DNA of 64,000 nt from Serripes groenlandicus (taxonomy: Eukaryota; Mollusca; Bivalvia; Cardiida; Cardiidae), in contig JASEVX010000011.1 in assembly GCA_031761405.1 (NCBI GenBank), positions 42,140,411 to 42,204,410 of the forward strand, given 5' to 3'. The notes under the pieces were generated by a model. The model did no database searches. It was not told the origin of the DNA and worked only from the letters and a program-made list of their open reading frames with translations. Shown here in pieces: positions 49,801-61,800 of this stretch; position 1 is the stretch's first letter, and each line of letters starts with the position of its first letter. Made by a program: the position numbers and the translations under genes.

Positions 49801-52800
49801 AATCTTTTAAGAAAGTAAAATTATTGAACAGTTAAAAACATTGTGGCAAAAGGACAAATTGCTTATTTGGAGCAATTTCTCCTTTTGTCACACATTGTTT
49901 TCACTAGTCATCTGCTGCAGAGTCGTCAGAAAGCATGTGTATGTGGGAAAGAGTTTTTTTCCTATTTTCCCTGAAATTTTAATTTCAGGCTGTGTTTGAT
50001 AATCCAGAGATGCATCGATCGAACAGTCAGGATAGCGGAAGCTTCGGCAGTGAAGATTTTACGAGCAGTCAGCGGTACTCGCCCTCCATTGATAGTGGTG
50101 TGCAGTCAGACTGGAACTTCAGACAGAGGAGCGTCACACCCATCCTTGAACAGTCCAGGGGCAGTCAACGGGCAAAGTAAAAAAATGATCTGTCTTTAAT
50201 CCTCTCCCACATGCAATAAATCTGAACAACTTTGAGATCATCTAGGCAAAATTAAGGAAATTCTCTATTAATGAAATTATGGTTATGGAATAAAGTTGAA
50301 AACATTATGGCAAAAGGGGAAACAGTGCTAATGAAAATATAATTTCACCTTTTGTCACAATGTTTTCAAAAGTAGTTTGCAGAAGATGTCTTAACCCTTT
50401 CCCTCATAGCTGACAGCTTTTTGAAAACATGGTGACTTTTCCCTCAGCTTTGAAACTCCGGGGTCATTGTGACCCCCTTATCAACAAAGTTGTGGGGCAT
50501 TTGATACATTTTGGGGGTCCACATTAGAACTCTAATATCATATAATCAAAGGATTGTTATTAATTTTGTTCATATGGACACACAGCTATTCATTTTGGGT
50601 GACATTTGAGTTGAAAATGAGGCAATGACGCAGGATTGGTGCATTATAGAAAAAACTCTGTACATGTAAAAAAAAAAATGTCAAGTTTTTCTTCAAACCT
50701 TCAACTAGTTTGCAGGCAATGCAGAGCCTGCTTAATCTGTGAACATATGCGAAAGTTGATCTGGATTTACACTGGTTCCAAATCATCTATGGTTAGTTTT
50801 CCCAGTCCACATGGCGTGAAATAAGTTGATATACCTTTATTGTGCAGCCTACAATGGATCTCTTTTACGTCATATGTCTGTCAAATTTAATTTAGTGACT
50901 TATTCCAGGCTGCACCTGTTATTTTAACCCTTTCCTACATACAGACACTTTCTGACACCTCTTGCAGCAGATGAGTTTTGAAAACATCGGGACGAATTAA
51001 ACTGTCATCTGTAGTTGTTTTATATATTTTTCCTCAATTGTTTTCAATGTTGTCTGCTGAGATTTGTTGTTTGTGGGAAAGGGTTAAAAGCCAAAGAGGA
51101 AGTACTCCCACAGTTCAAAACTCATATTGATGGCTTGGCGCGAGACTGGTCTGAAGTCACTTTTTTCACATAATCACTTTTTTGCATATCTGAATATAGC
51201 ACAATGAAATGCTCATTATGTGGAAAATATTACACTTTGTTTCTTTCTTATTTTTAGCACGACTTTTTAAAAAACGAGAGCAATTGTCATGACCCTGGCG
51301 GCGTCGGCGGCGGCGTGGTCGTCCGGTTAAGGTTTTTTGTTCAGCTCAGCTTTTTTTTTCTTTCTGTTTTCTCCCTATCAGTCGAGCGTCTGTGCCGTAC
51401 ACGGTGCTCTTGTTCATTATATTGCTAAGCAACAGAAAAGTATATCAGTCTGCTTTACCTTATTTTCATAGAAGCAAAACTAGATCAAGTGGAGTTGGTC
51501 TAGTCTTACATTTAAATTCTATTCCAAAACAGGTCTAACTTGAGTTGGACTTGTCTTTCACTAAAATATTTTGCTTATCCAGTTTTTAAAGCATCAGAAT
51601 AAGTTGGTAAGCAACTTTATTATTTTAACAGGCAAAACGGTCACGTTCCCACAGACTCTGCAGAGTTAGAGGTCATTCGAATGACAAAGAAAGGGAAGCC
51701 TCAGAAACAGAAGAAGAAGAAGAGAAAGTTTGTGTCGGTCTCCAGTGTAACAGACTCGGAAGAGATCAAGGATATATCGGAGGATCAGACTGGTGATAAA
51801 ATAGAAATACCACCACTTGATGACCTGAAACTATTTAGTGCAATACTAAATTCTAAAACTGGGGAGAGCGGGGACCACACAGTGGATTCCGATCTGAATA
51901 TGTCATCCGGAAACCGGACGCCTGGGGATGGAATTGAAGATGGTAAAAAGGAAAATGGGGGTGACATTAATAATTCCAGGGACAGTGCAATTATGAGTTC
52001 ATCCAATGAACAATTAGATATAGAAGGTGATTTTGTAGACAGTAAAACACCGGATAAAGTTAATAAACCTAAAGCTGTTGGTGGTATATTTACGGAAATG
52101 TTACGTTCAAGGGTAGATGATATAGTGAATGCCGACGATAGTGATTTAAATAACAAGACATCAGGGGATGTTGAAGAAGATATTGATGATGAATTAACCA
52201 ATGAAGCCAATAGTGATACTGTGCAATACAAAAACATGATAAGAGATGTTAAATCTAAAGTTATATACAACATGAATGAAGAAGTTCGAGAAAGGACTGA
52301 TAATGCAAATTTTAAGATAAACTCGGTTACTGAACAAAATGCTGTAGAAGTTGATATAACCCCAGAAGAGCCTAGTATATATAGTAAAGCTCCTGGTTCA
52401 GATTCATTTGACAGCGAAGAGGATAACGATTTCTATGTAACCACCAATTCCTCAAAATTTTCTCAACATTCTCAAAGAAGCACTCCTAGCAGACAATCTA
52501 ACAGCAGTACGCCATCAAGAGGTTCAAACAATAACACTCCTGCGAGGCTAACACCTAACAATAGTAGTATATTTAACACACCTGTGACTTTCAATGAAAA
52601 ACTAAATAATTTAGATAGTGAGACATATTTAGCCAATCGGATTTCAGATGATGTAGATTCAACCAATCACGAGTCGGATATCTCTGACCAAGATCGATTA
52701 TCCAATAGAAATACACCTGATGTTTATGCTGCCAATCTGAATAGGCCAGTATCAGCTTCTTCAAGATCCTCTTTGTATGATACAGAAGACGATGGAAGAT

Positions 52801-55800
52801 TACCCAACAGTCGGCCACAGAGTTCACAGTCAGGTTATAGGGCCTCGCCCAATGTTAGCATTGTATCACAGTCAAGTAACCAGAGTAACCATTCGACCGA
52901 TCCTGAATTACAAGGTATGAGAAATAAATCATTTGAATAACTCTTTCCCACATACAGCAAACCTGCAGCAGACCATCTTTAGTTAATCCTTTTCCTTATA
53001 TAGACGCTTTATGACGCCTCTGCAGTAGATATATTTTTGAAAACATAGTGACAAAAGAAGAAATTTCTTAAAAACAAGCAATTTCTCCTTTTGCCACAAT
53101 GTTTTCGACTTTAAGTCATATGTTATCCATTCAATTATAGAGATTTTCTATTTTTGACAAAACATGTGCAAAGTTGTCATCTGCAGAATTGTCTTATGAG
53201 GGAAAGGGTCAAACAAAAATGAAATTATCATTATTGGCTACTGTAAATGGGTCAAAATGCATCTGTAAGTGGGAAGGAGTAAAATACGAATCATGAGTTA
53301 TATGGGTACATAATTAAAAAATATTATGTTTACAAATAAACTAAATTGATCATTGATTAATTGATTGGGGGTTTAATGTCATTTTCAACAATTTTTCAGT
53401 TGTATCACAGTAGCCAATTCTAGGGACTGGCTGCTTTTCCACATAGGCTACCCAGTGGTTGACTCATCGAACTCGCATCCCTACCGGGGCTCTGCATAAA
53501 CAAAATACATGGTATTCTTTTCAAGTCATTTGCTTTGAAAAGAGGATGTTAAAAAATGTTTAATACCTGGAACATAAAAGTATGATGGTAACCTTTTTCC
53601 ACATAGAACAAAATTAATCTGTTGCAGACGACTTTAAACATTGAAGCAAAAATAAGGAAAATCTTGAGTTATTTCTCCTTTTGCTGAAATGCTTTCAAAA
53701 AGGTGCATCAAAAAGTGTCAGCAGGTAGTGAAGATGTTAATGTAGAGTTTAGGCATTGTTGGAAAAGGAGAAATAGCTTGTTTTGAGCAATTTCTTCTTT
53801 TCCCACAATGCTTTCAAAAATTTGCTGTATTTGCATTTCTGAAAACGGTTTGAATTGTCGTTCAATAATTTTTTAAGCTGAGATTGCGACTGAAATTGTA
53901 TTAAATGTAAGATAGTTGTTGTTTCATTTCCCTTTCCAAACTACAATAAAAATTCCAGGTGACTGAAAACATCAAGACAAAAATTTGAAAAATTTCTAGA
54001 AATAAGTATAATTATTGAGCAAGATGAAACAATGGTTTCAAAAGGTGTCTGCTGCAGACTGCAGTTGTGGCAAAATGTGGGGATTTGCCCTTTCCCACAT
54101 ATAGACGCTTTCTTAAGACCTTTAACCCTTTCCCTCATACGACAATTCTGCAGCAGACGACTTTGAACGTATTTTGTCAAAACATAGAAAATCTCCATAA
54201 TTGAATGGATAGCCTATGACTAAAAGTGGAAAACATCGTGGCAAAAGGAGAAATTGCACGTTTTGTGCAATTTCTTCTTTTGTCGCTTTGTTTTAAAAAA
54301 GCGGTCTGCTGCAGAGGCGTCCGAACGCGTCTATATGAGGGAAAGGGATAAAAACATTGTAGCAAACGGAGAAATTGCTTATAATGAGCTATTTCTCCTT
54401 TTTCCATAATATTTTCTACTTTCATTTATAGAGGTTTTCAATAATTTGGCCAATATGCTTTCAAAGTAGTCTGCTGCAGGTTTGTTGTTGTGTGGGAAAG
54501 TATTTCAAAGGAGTCCTTTGTGTTTATAGGTACAGAGCAACAAGCTTTGCAGGCCAAGGTAGAAGAGTTAATAGAACAAAAAAAACTCTACACACGGTTG
54601 GCATTTTCTGATGATGAGGAAGACGATGAGGCTTTGACTGACGCGTCTTTACGACCGCGATCGTGCAGTCTTGGAGCTGGAGAAATTGAGTAAGAACAAT
54701 TTTCATTTGAGTAATATATCTTCGAGCTTTAGATAAGGGGCATTCTCATGTTCTAAAATCATGAGATTTTACAACATAGGGTTTGGTTGAGTAAAGAGAC
54801 AGATTATGTGGGGGGAAAAGACCAGTTTAATCCCTCTTATCTTATCCTCTGTAGTTGTCTTAGTAGGGTGATTCTTATAGAACATTTCATCATTGTTTGT
54901 CTGTCTGTCAATCCGTCTTCGATAATTGGCAGGCAACACATGTGTTCCTTGAATAATTACTGTTGACCCTTGTTCTATTCCTGTTGAATCTTGGTGCATG
55001 CTGGAATTGCAAAAAGCTCTATTAGAGCAAGATTTTTTTAAAAAGGTGACGTAAGAAAAGACAATTTGGCGCCAACTTATTCTACCTGCGATTTAAATGG
55101 AAGTGAGTATAATTTACACCTAGATGGTTTTGAATAACCCTTAGATAAAGGATGAATAAACTTCTTCTATACGACCCGAGGATTAATGTGTATAAAATGG
55201 ATGATGGACCTGCGTCCACTTGCACCTTTGGCATAATTCTTATCATGTGAATGTGTAAGTTGGGAAGAAAAAAACAAGATGACAACCTGATTGTTAGAAA
55301 CAGCTATTGAACGATAGTAATATAACATGACTACGCTAAGTGGATTAAAAGTTTGCCTTAATCAGACGGAGGAAGTTGATCAATTGACTTATTTTTGTCA
55401 TGGTTAGAGGAATACTCTAAGATCACAGGACTCATACTCCTCAACCAGTTATCGGTCTGAGTTTACTATGAATTTACAAGGTAACTGCATACGTTCTGCT
55501 GATTCATGAACAATTCAAGGAAGGATGCCTTGATCCTTTAACCCTTTCCCTCATACAACAATGTTGAAGAATGGTTCTTTTGAGCAATTTCTTCTTTTGT
55601 CATAGTTTTCAATAGTATTCTGTTGCAGAGGTGACAATAAGAGTATGTATGTGGGAAAGGGTTAACTAAATTCTTCATGATGAAAATTTGTATAGGAGTA
55701 TTATATAGAGGTAATGGAGTAAATTGTACATTCTGTTTGGCACAATGACTGCAAGTGATGTTGTATGCAAGGTACTGATGCAATCACACAAAGCTCAAGC

Positions 55801-58800
55801 TCAGACTTTAACTCAAAATTTGAAAGTATACGCCTACAGTCTCAATATTTTGCCTTTTATTCACTTAACTTAACCCTTTCCCACATACAACAAACCTGCA
55901 GCAGACAACTTTGACAACATATTGACCAAAATATGAAATAAATCTATAAATGAATGATCAATAATTCAATAAAATTGAAATCATTATGGCAAAAGTAGAA
56001 ATTGCTCACATGTTTTCAAAATGTAGCCTTCTGCAAAGGGCGTCAGAAAACGCCTGTGTGTGGGAAAGGGTTTAATTAAATGATACTAATTTTCAAAAAA
56101 TAAAATAATGCATATGTGAAAGATTTTGTTTAACCCTTTCTCTCATATAGATGTTTTTGTAACAGATAACTTTGATAATGTTTAGGGTAAAGAAAATGAT
56201 GCTGAATTTATGAGATAAAACCCCTTTTCTCAGAAATGTTCAAAGCTGATTATTCTAAAATTATTACTTTACCTTTTTCCCACATATCACAATTCTGAAG
56301 CAGATGACAAACATCTAGATAAGAATGAGAAATCTCCATAAAAAAATGTTTTCAAATGTCGTCTTCTACTGAGGCGTCAGAAATTATGTGGGAAATAGTT
56401 AATTTTACAGATAAAGATATTAGCCGTTCCACAAGAAAACCAACATTGTGGACTCTGCGTAATGTATCGACCCAGATCAACCTGCAACTCCACGTGATGC
56501 GAAAAGTGTCTGTCCGGATAAGGCTCATCCAGGTCGATATTTTACGCCGAGTCCACAATGTTGGTTTTCTGGTGGGACGGCTCATATCTAGAATGTTGTT
56601 TTATACAGATTAGACAACAACAGCATGCTATATTTGTCCTTGGACATCGTACAGGTGGATGCCGAAACTGTTATCAAGGTATTTATTAGTGTTGTCCCAG
56701 TATTAACCCTTTACTGACTGACGCCTATGTATCGGATGACTATTGAACAAATTGTGACAAAAGGAGAAATTATGATAAGCAATTTCTCTTTTTGCTTCAA
56801 TTTATTCAACTCTATTGAATAAGCAAACATTCTCTTAACCCTTTCCCTCATATAGACACTTTCTGACGCCTCTGCAGCAGGCGGCTTTTTGAAAACATAG
56901 TGACAAAAGAAGAAATTGCACAAAACGTGCAATTTCTCCTTTTGCCACAATGTTTTCCACTCTTTGTCATAGTAGGTTATCCATTCAATTATGGAGATTT
57001 TCTATGTTTTGACAAAATACGTTCAAAGTCGTCTGCTGCAGGATTGTCATATGAGGGAAAGGGTTAAATAGATATTTATTTTTTTTAGATGATTTCAAAG
57101 TCATATGCTGCATATTTTTACTATATGGGATAGGGTTATCCCACATATAAATATTCAGCAGATGAAGACCTTGAAAAAATCAAGGCAAAATTATGTGATA
57201 TTTCTATAAGTGGATGTTCAAAAGAGTTAAAAAGAGTTGAAAACAGTGTGGCAAAAATGAGAAATGTTTTGAAAATGTTGTCTGTTGCAGAGGCATCAAG
57301 ACACATCTATATGTTGGAAAGGGTTCAGTACATAAATTCATTGACTATCTCCAATTTATAGTGGATCCATGAACTACACTGAGTTTACCCTTACCCTCAT
57401 ACGACAAATCTGCAGCAGACGACTTTGAACATATTTTGTCAAAAAATGGAAAACCTCTATAACTGAATGGATAACATATGACTAAAAATGGAAAACATTG
57501 TGGCAAAAGGAGAAATTGCTGTCTGCTGCAGGGGCGTCAGAAAGCTTCTATATGAGGGAAAGGGTTAAGATATGTTCAAGTGATAGCTGTATTTATGCTA
57601 ACTTCATTTCAAAAGTGCAGCAATAGTTCTGATAACTCCATGACCAAACAGACAGAGGTGCAGTTGTGCTGTTTCAAAAGACGGATCTGTTCCGGGAAAT
57701 GATATATTTAAATATTACTGTGTTCAAGTTATCAAGAGTTCACTTTATTTGTAATTGCAAGAATTATAGCAATATTTATGGCAGCCATTTTAAGCTTGTC
57801 TGTTGTTCGGGGGGGAAAAAGTTGGGCTATTGTGATACCCTTGGCGTTTTCATCGTTACACATTTCATTTTCAAATGAAACTTGGTGCACATGTTCCTAG
57901 GAATAATACACATGTCTTTGCAAAGTCACATATCTCTGGCTTCAATAATTATTCAGTTATGCCCCTTTTTAGACTAAGAAAAAAAAAATGACAAGCGTTG
58001 GCATTCACTCCTCGGTGCTCTTGTTTTTCTTTTGCCAAGTTTATATCACAAAACCTAACTTTGTCAATGATTTATCATATTGGAACATTACCATTTACCG
58101 AAGTTTCCATTTTTAGCTAGCCTGTAGAAGAGCTATTCTAATCACAAAGCTGTCCACATCCACTTCTGAATGTTCAATTTTGGTTGAAGTTTTTGAATAA
58201 CTTATCATTTGCACTATGCAAGTATTTATCCCTTTCATATTTGAACTGAGGTTGGATACTGTATAGTATCGCTCACACATCCATCAGAGACCTTAACCCT
58301 TTACCACATACAACAAATCTGCAGCAGACGACTTTGAACTCATCTTTGATAAATTTTGAAAAAAAATCTATAACGGAAAGTTTTAATTATTGAAAAGAGT
58401 TGAAAACATTGTGTGTCAAAAGGAGAATTGCTCGTTTTGAGCAATTTCTACTTTTGTCACAATGATTTCAAAATTCGTCTGCTGCAGAGGTGTCAAAAAG
58501 CGTCTGTATGTGGGAAAGGATTAAACTTGATTCACAACATTGAAAGTAAGCACTTTTTCTCGTTTCTTCCTATCAGATGTTTTGTTGTCGGCAAGGTCAC
58601 ACAGAGGGTAAGGCAAAAACAGTGTTCATCATGATATCAACACACACACTATACATTCTACAAGAGCAAGGTAAAAAGCGATTCCAAACATTGGCCACCA
58701 TACCTTTCCTGGAAATCGACTTTGTTTCCGTAAGTATGACCTGTCTATGTTATATGTACTGGTCAACCCTTTCCCACATACAACAAATATGCAGCAGGTG

Positions 58801-61800
58801 ACCTTGAAAACATCTAGTCAAAAATATTGAACATCTCTACTACATTTGAAAACATTGTGGCAAAAGGAGAAATTGGTCATTATGAGCAATTTCTTCTTTT
58901 GCTACATTGTTTTTCAAAAGCCGAAATGCATCTGCAAGTGGGAAAGGGTTAATGGCATGGGACCCATGTGTGTGTTTGAATACCCTTGTGTTTTAATCCA
59001 ACAGCTTATCAACTCAATGTTTATTAATGTTTTAATCATTTTAAAATATCTTCCTCTTTGATGTGAAAAAAATAAACATTATCATCCGATTTAAATTTGA
59101 AACCTTTGGAAAACATACTGAAGCTTTTCTACTTTAACTTTAACAACATACAACAAATCTTCGGCAGATGATTTCAAAAACACACAGGCAAAACTATTGA
59201 AAAAGCTCTAGAAATGAAAGTATTATTATTTGATAGACATGAAAAAATTCTGGCATAAAGACAAATTGCTCATAAAGAGCAATATCTCCTTTTGTCACAA
59301 TGTTTTCAAAAGTCATCTGCTGCAGATTCGTCAAAAAGCATCTGCAGGTGAAAAGGGTTGACAGTGGTATTATTGTTACAATTTAACTGCAAGTGTAGTG
59401 GAAAGCAAATATTGGTATGACTTCTTGCACTAAAATCATCATTTTCCCACATATAATCAACATTCATTTTGAAAGAGGAAATATTTTGCATATTTCAGCT
59501 TGGTTTACACAGTCAAACTATACACATAGCGTGCAAAAACAAGCGTCAACAGTATTGGCTTACAACAGGTGATGAAAGAGTAACCATGTAAGTATTATCC
59601 TCTTTTGACAATTTTTGAAAACATTGTGGTAAAAGGAGAAATTGTTCTTAATGTTTTCACTAATCATATTTTTATTTAAGAGATTTTCCATTGTTTTGCC
59701 TATTATGTTTTCAGAATTTTCTGCTGAATTGTTGTATATGGGAAAGGGTTAATCCAATTTATTTTACATCAATTGCAAAGCTAGCTTTCAGCTTATATAA
59801 ATATGCTGGATGTCTCTTTTCTGTAAAACTAACCCTTTCCCTCATATAGAACTTTTCTGACACCTCTGCAGCAGACGGCTTTTTGAAAACATTGTGACAA
59901 AAGAAGGAATTGCTCAAAACAAACGATTTCTCCTTTTGCCACAATGTTTTCCACTTTTTGTCATAGGTTAATAAAGTAGGGAAAGGGTTAACCAGTATTA
60001 GTGCCATTTACATGGAAAAATCCCAAAGGCAGTACTCACTCGTCACAGGATTTGAACCATGAACCATTCATACAAAAGGCTTATGCTTTATGTACCACTG
60101 TCTTAACCCTTTCCCTCATACGACAATTCTGCAGCAGACGACTTTGAACATATTTTGTCAAAAGATAGAAAATCTCTAATTGAATGGATAATCTATGACT
60201 AAAAGTGGAAATCATTGTGTCAAAAGGAGATATTGCTCATTTTGAGCAATTTCTTCTTTTGTCACTATGTTTCAAAAAGCCGTCTGCTGCAGAGGCGTCA
60301 GAAAGCGTCTATATGAGGGAAAGGGTTAACACAACTGATTCAAGTTTTACCTTTCCCTCATACAGACGGCATCTGATGCCTCTGCAGCAGACGACTTTTG
60401 AAAACATTGTTACAAAAACATTGCTGCAGAGGCGTCAGAAAGTGTCTATGTATACATACGTTTTCAACTATTCAAAACAATATTTATTTGATTTTACTTT
60501 TGTAAGCTTTGTCTGAAGAATCCTATTTATAGATGTAAAATTTGTTTACTGGATTTGTCAATATGGGGTTTTATGACTGTATAAGGAATTATTTCAAATT
60601 CTGCAACATGACCCTAATCAAGAGCTCTTGTTTGATATTATTATTTTCAGTGCAATATTGGACTGTCTTGCCTCTAGCATGGAGAATAGCGAGTTAAAAC
60701 CAGGTAAACTGGAGGTTGATACCGGCAGTCTGGCCCAAAAAATATCCCTAAACAAGTACATTACCAAGGAATGCCACTGTGATGTGAGTTATTGACATGT
60801 TTCAGAATTTATATGACAAGAAACTTGTCTAATATAGCAAAGGTTATGTTGAGAATTTATATGAAAGGAAACTTGTCTAAATGAGCGAAGGTTATGTTGA
60901 GAATTCATATGACAAGTAACTTATCTAAATAAGCAAAAGTTATGTGGGAATGTTGCTTTTTTAGAAAAGAGATGAAGATATTGTGTGAAAAAGTAAAGAA
61001 TGCTTTTCCCCTTTTCATGCATTGTTTTAGAAATAATTTTACATCAGGAAATTTGTTATGTCCGTTCTCATGTTTGGTAAAGGATGAATGTCAAAACTTG
61101 TAGTAATTGGCATTGACATATTATTCTAATGAATGCCCTAAATGTGCAGTCAAGCAGGGATAGCTCTGTCGTTAATGATGAGGATTTGCATTGACATATT
61201 ATTCTAACCAATGCCCTTGATGTAAAGTCAAGCAATTTCTCCTTTGGCCACAAGGTTTTCAACTTGATTCAATTGTCATACTTTGATTGACAGAAATGTT
61301 TCATGTTTTTGCCAACACTTGAGATTTGTTGTATGTGGGAAAGGGTTAAAGTTAATTCTCTCAAACAAACTTATACACTACGGATTTGATTTCCAGCCTG
61401 AAGAGGCTGCAGTGATGTGCTACTCCCTTGTCCACTGGGAAGATCCGACCTCCAACACAGCGTCCTGCGAGTCTGACAGGGAGGGGACGCTGTACTACAA
61501 ATCACTCGAGACTACAAACATACTGGGCACACAGACTTGGAGACTTGGATATGCAATACTCAGGTTAGTAACACTTTAAACCTTTCTGACATACAGCAAT
61601 TATGCAGAAGACAACTTTTTAAACCTCTATAAAAGAAACTTTATCATTGAATATATTTGAAAACATTGTGACAAAAGGAGAAATTGCTCATTATGAGCAA
61701 TTTCTTCATTTGTCACAATGTTTTCAAAAGTTGTCTGCATAAGAATCATCAGAAAGCGTCTATATGTGGTAAATGGTTAACCATGTCCATGAAACAGACA

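Larger units (their letters stand above)
35282..49988 (+). other. PLEKHM2 intron 6, bulk
   Basis: The intron (34661-49988, 15.3 kb) holds repeats and a broken mobile ORF listed separately. I found no additional exon that joins exons 6 and 7 in phase 0, but a small one carrying a kinesin-binding motif could be hidden. Confidence 0.5.

Noticed and set aside
51785..52273. 162-codon - strand open frame
   Set aside because: It is the antisense shadow of PLEKHM2 exon 8, whose codon composition leaves the opposite strand open.
57616..57660. Possible extra PLEKHM2 exon after AAAAG
   Set aside because: Exons 10 and 11 already join in phase and align with vertebrate PLEKHM2 without a gap.
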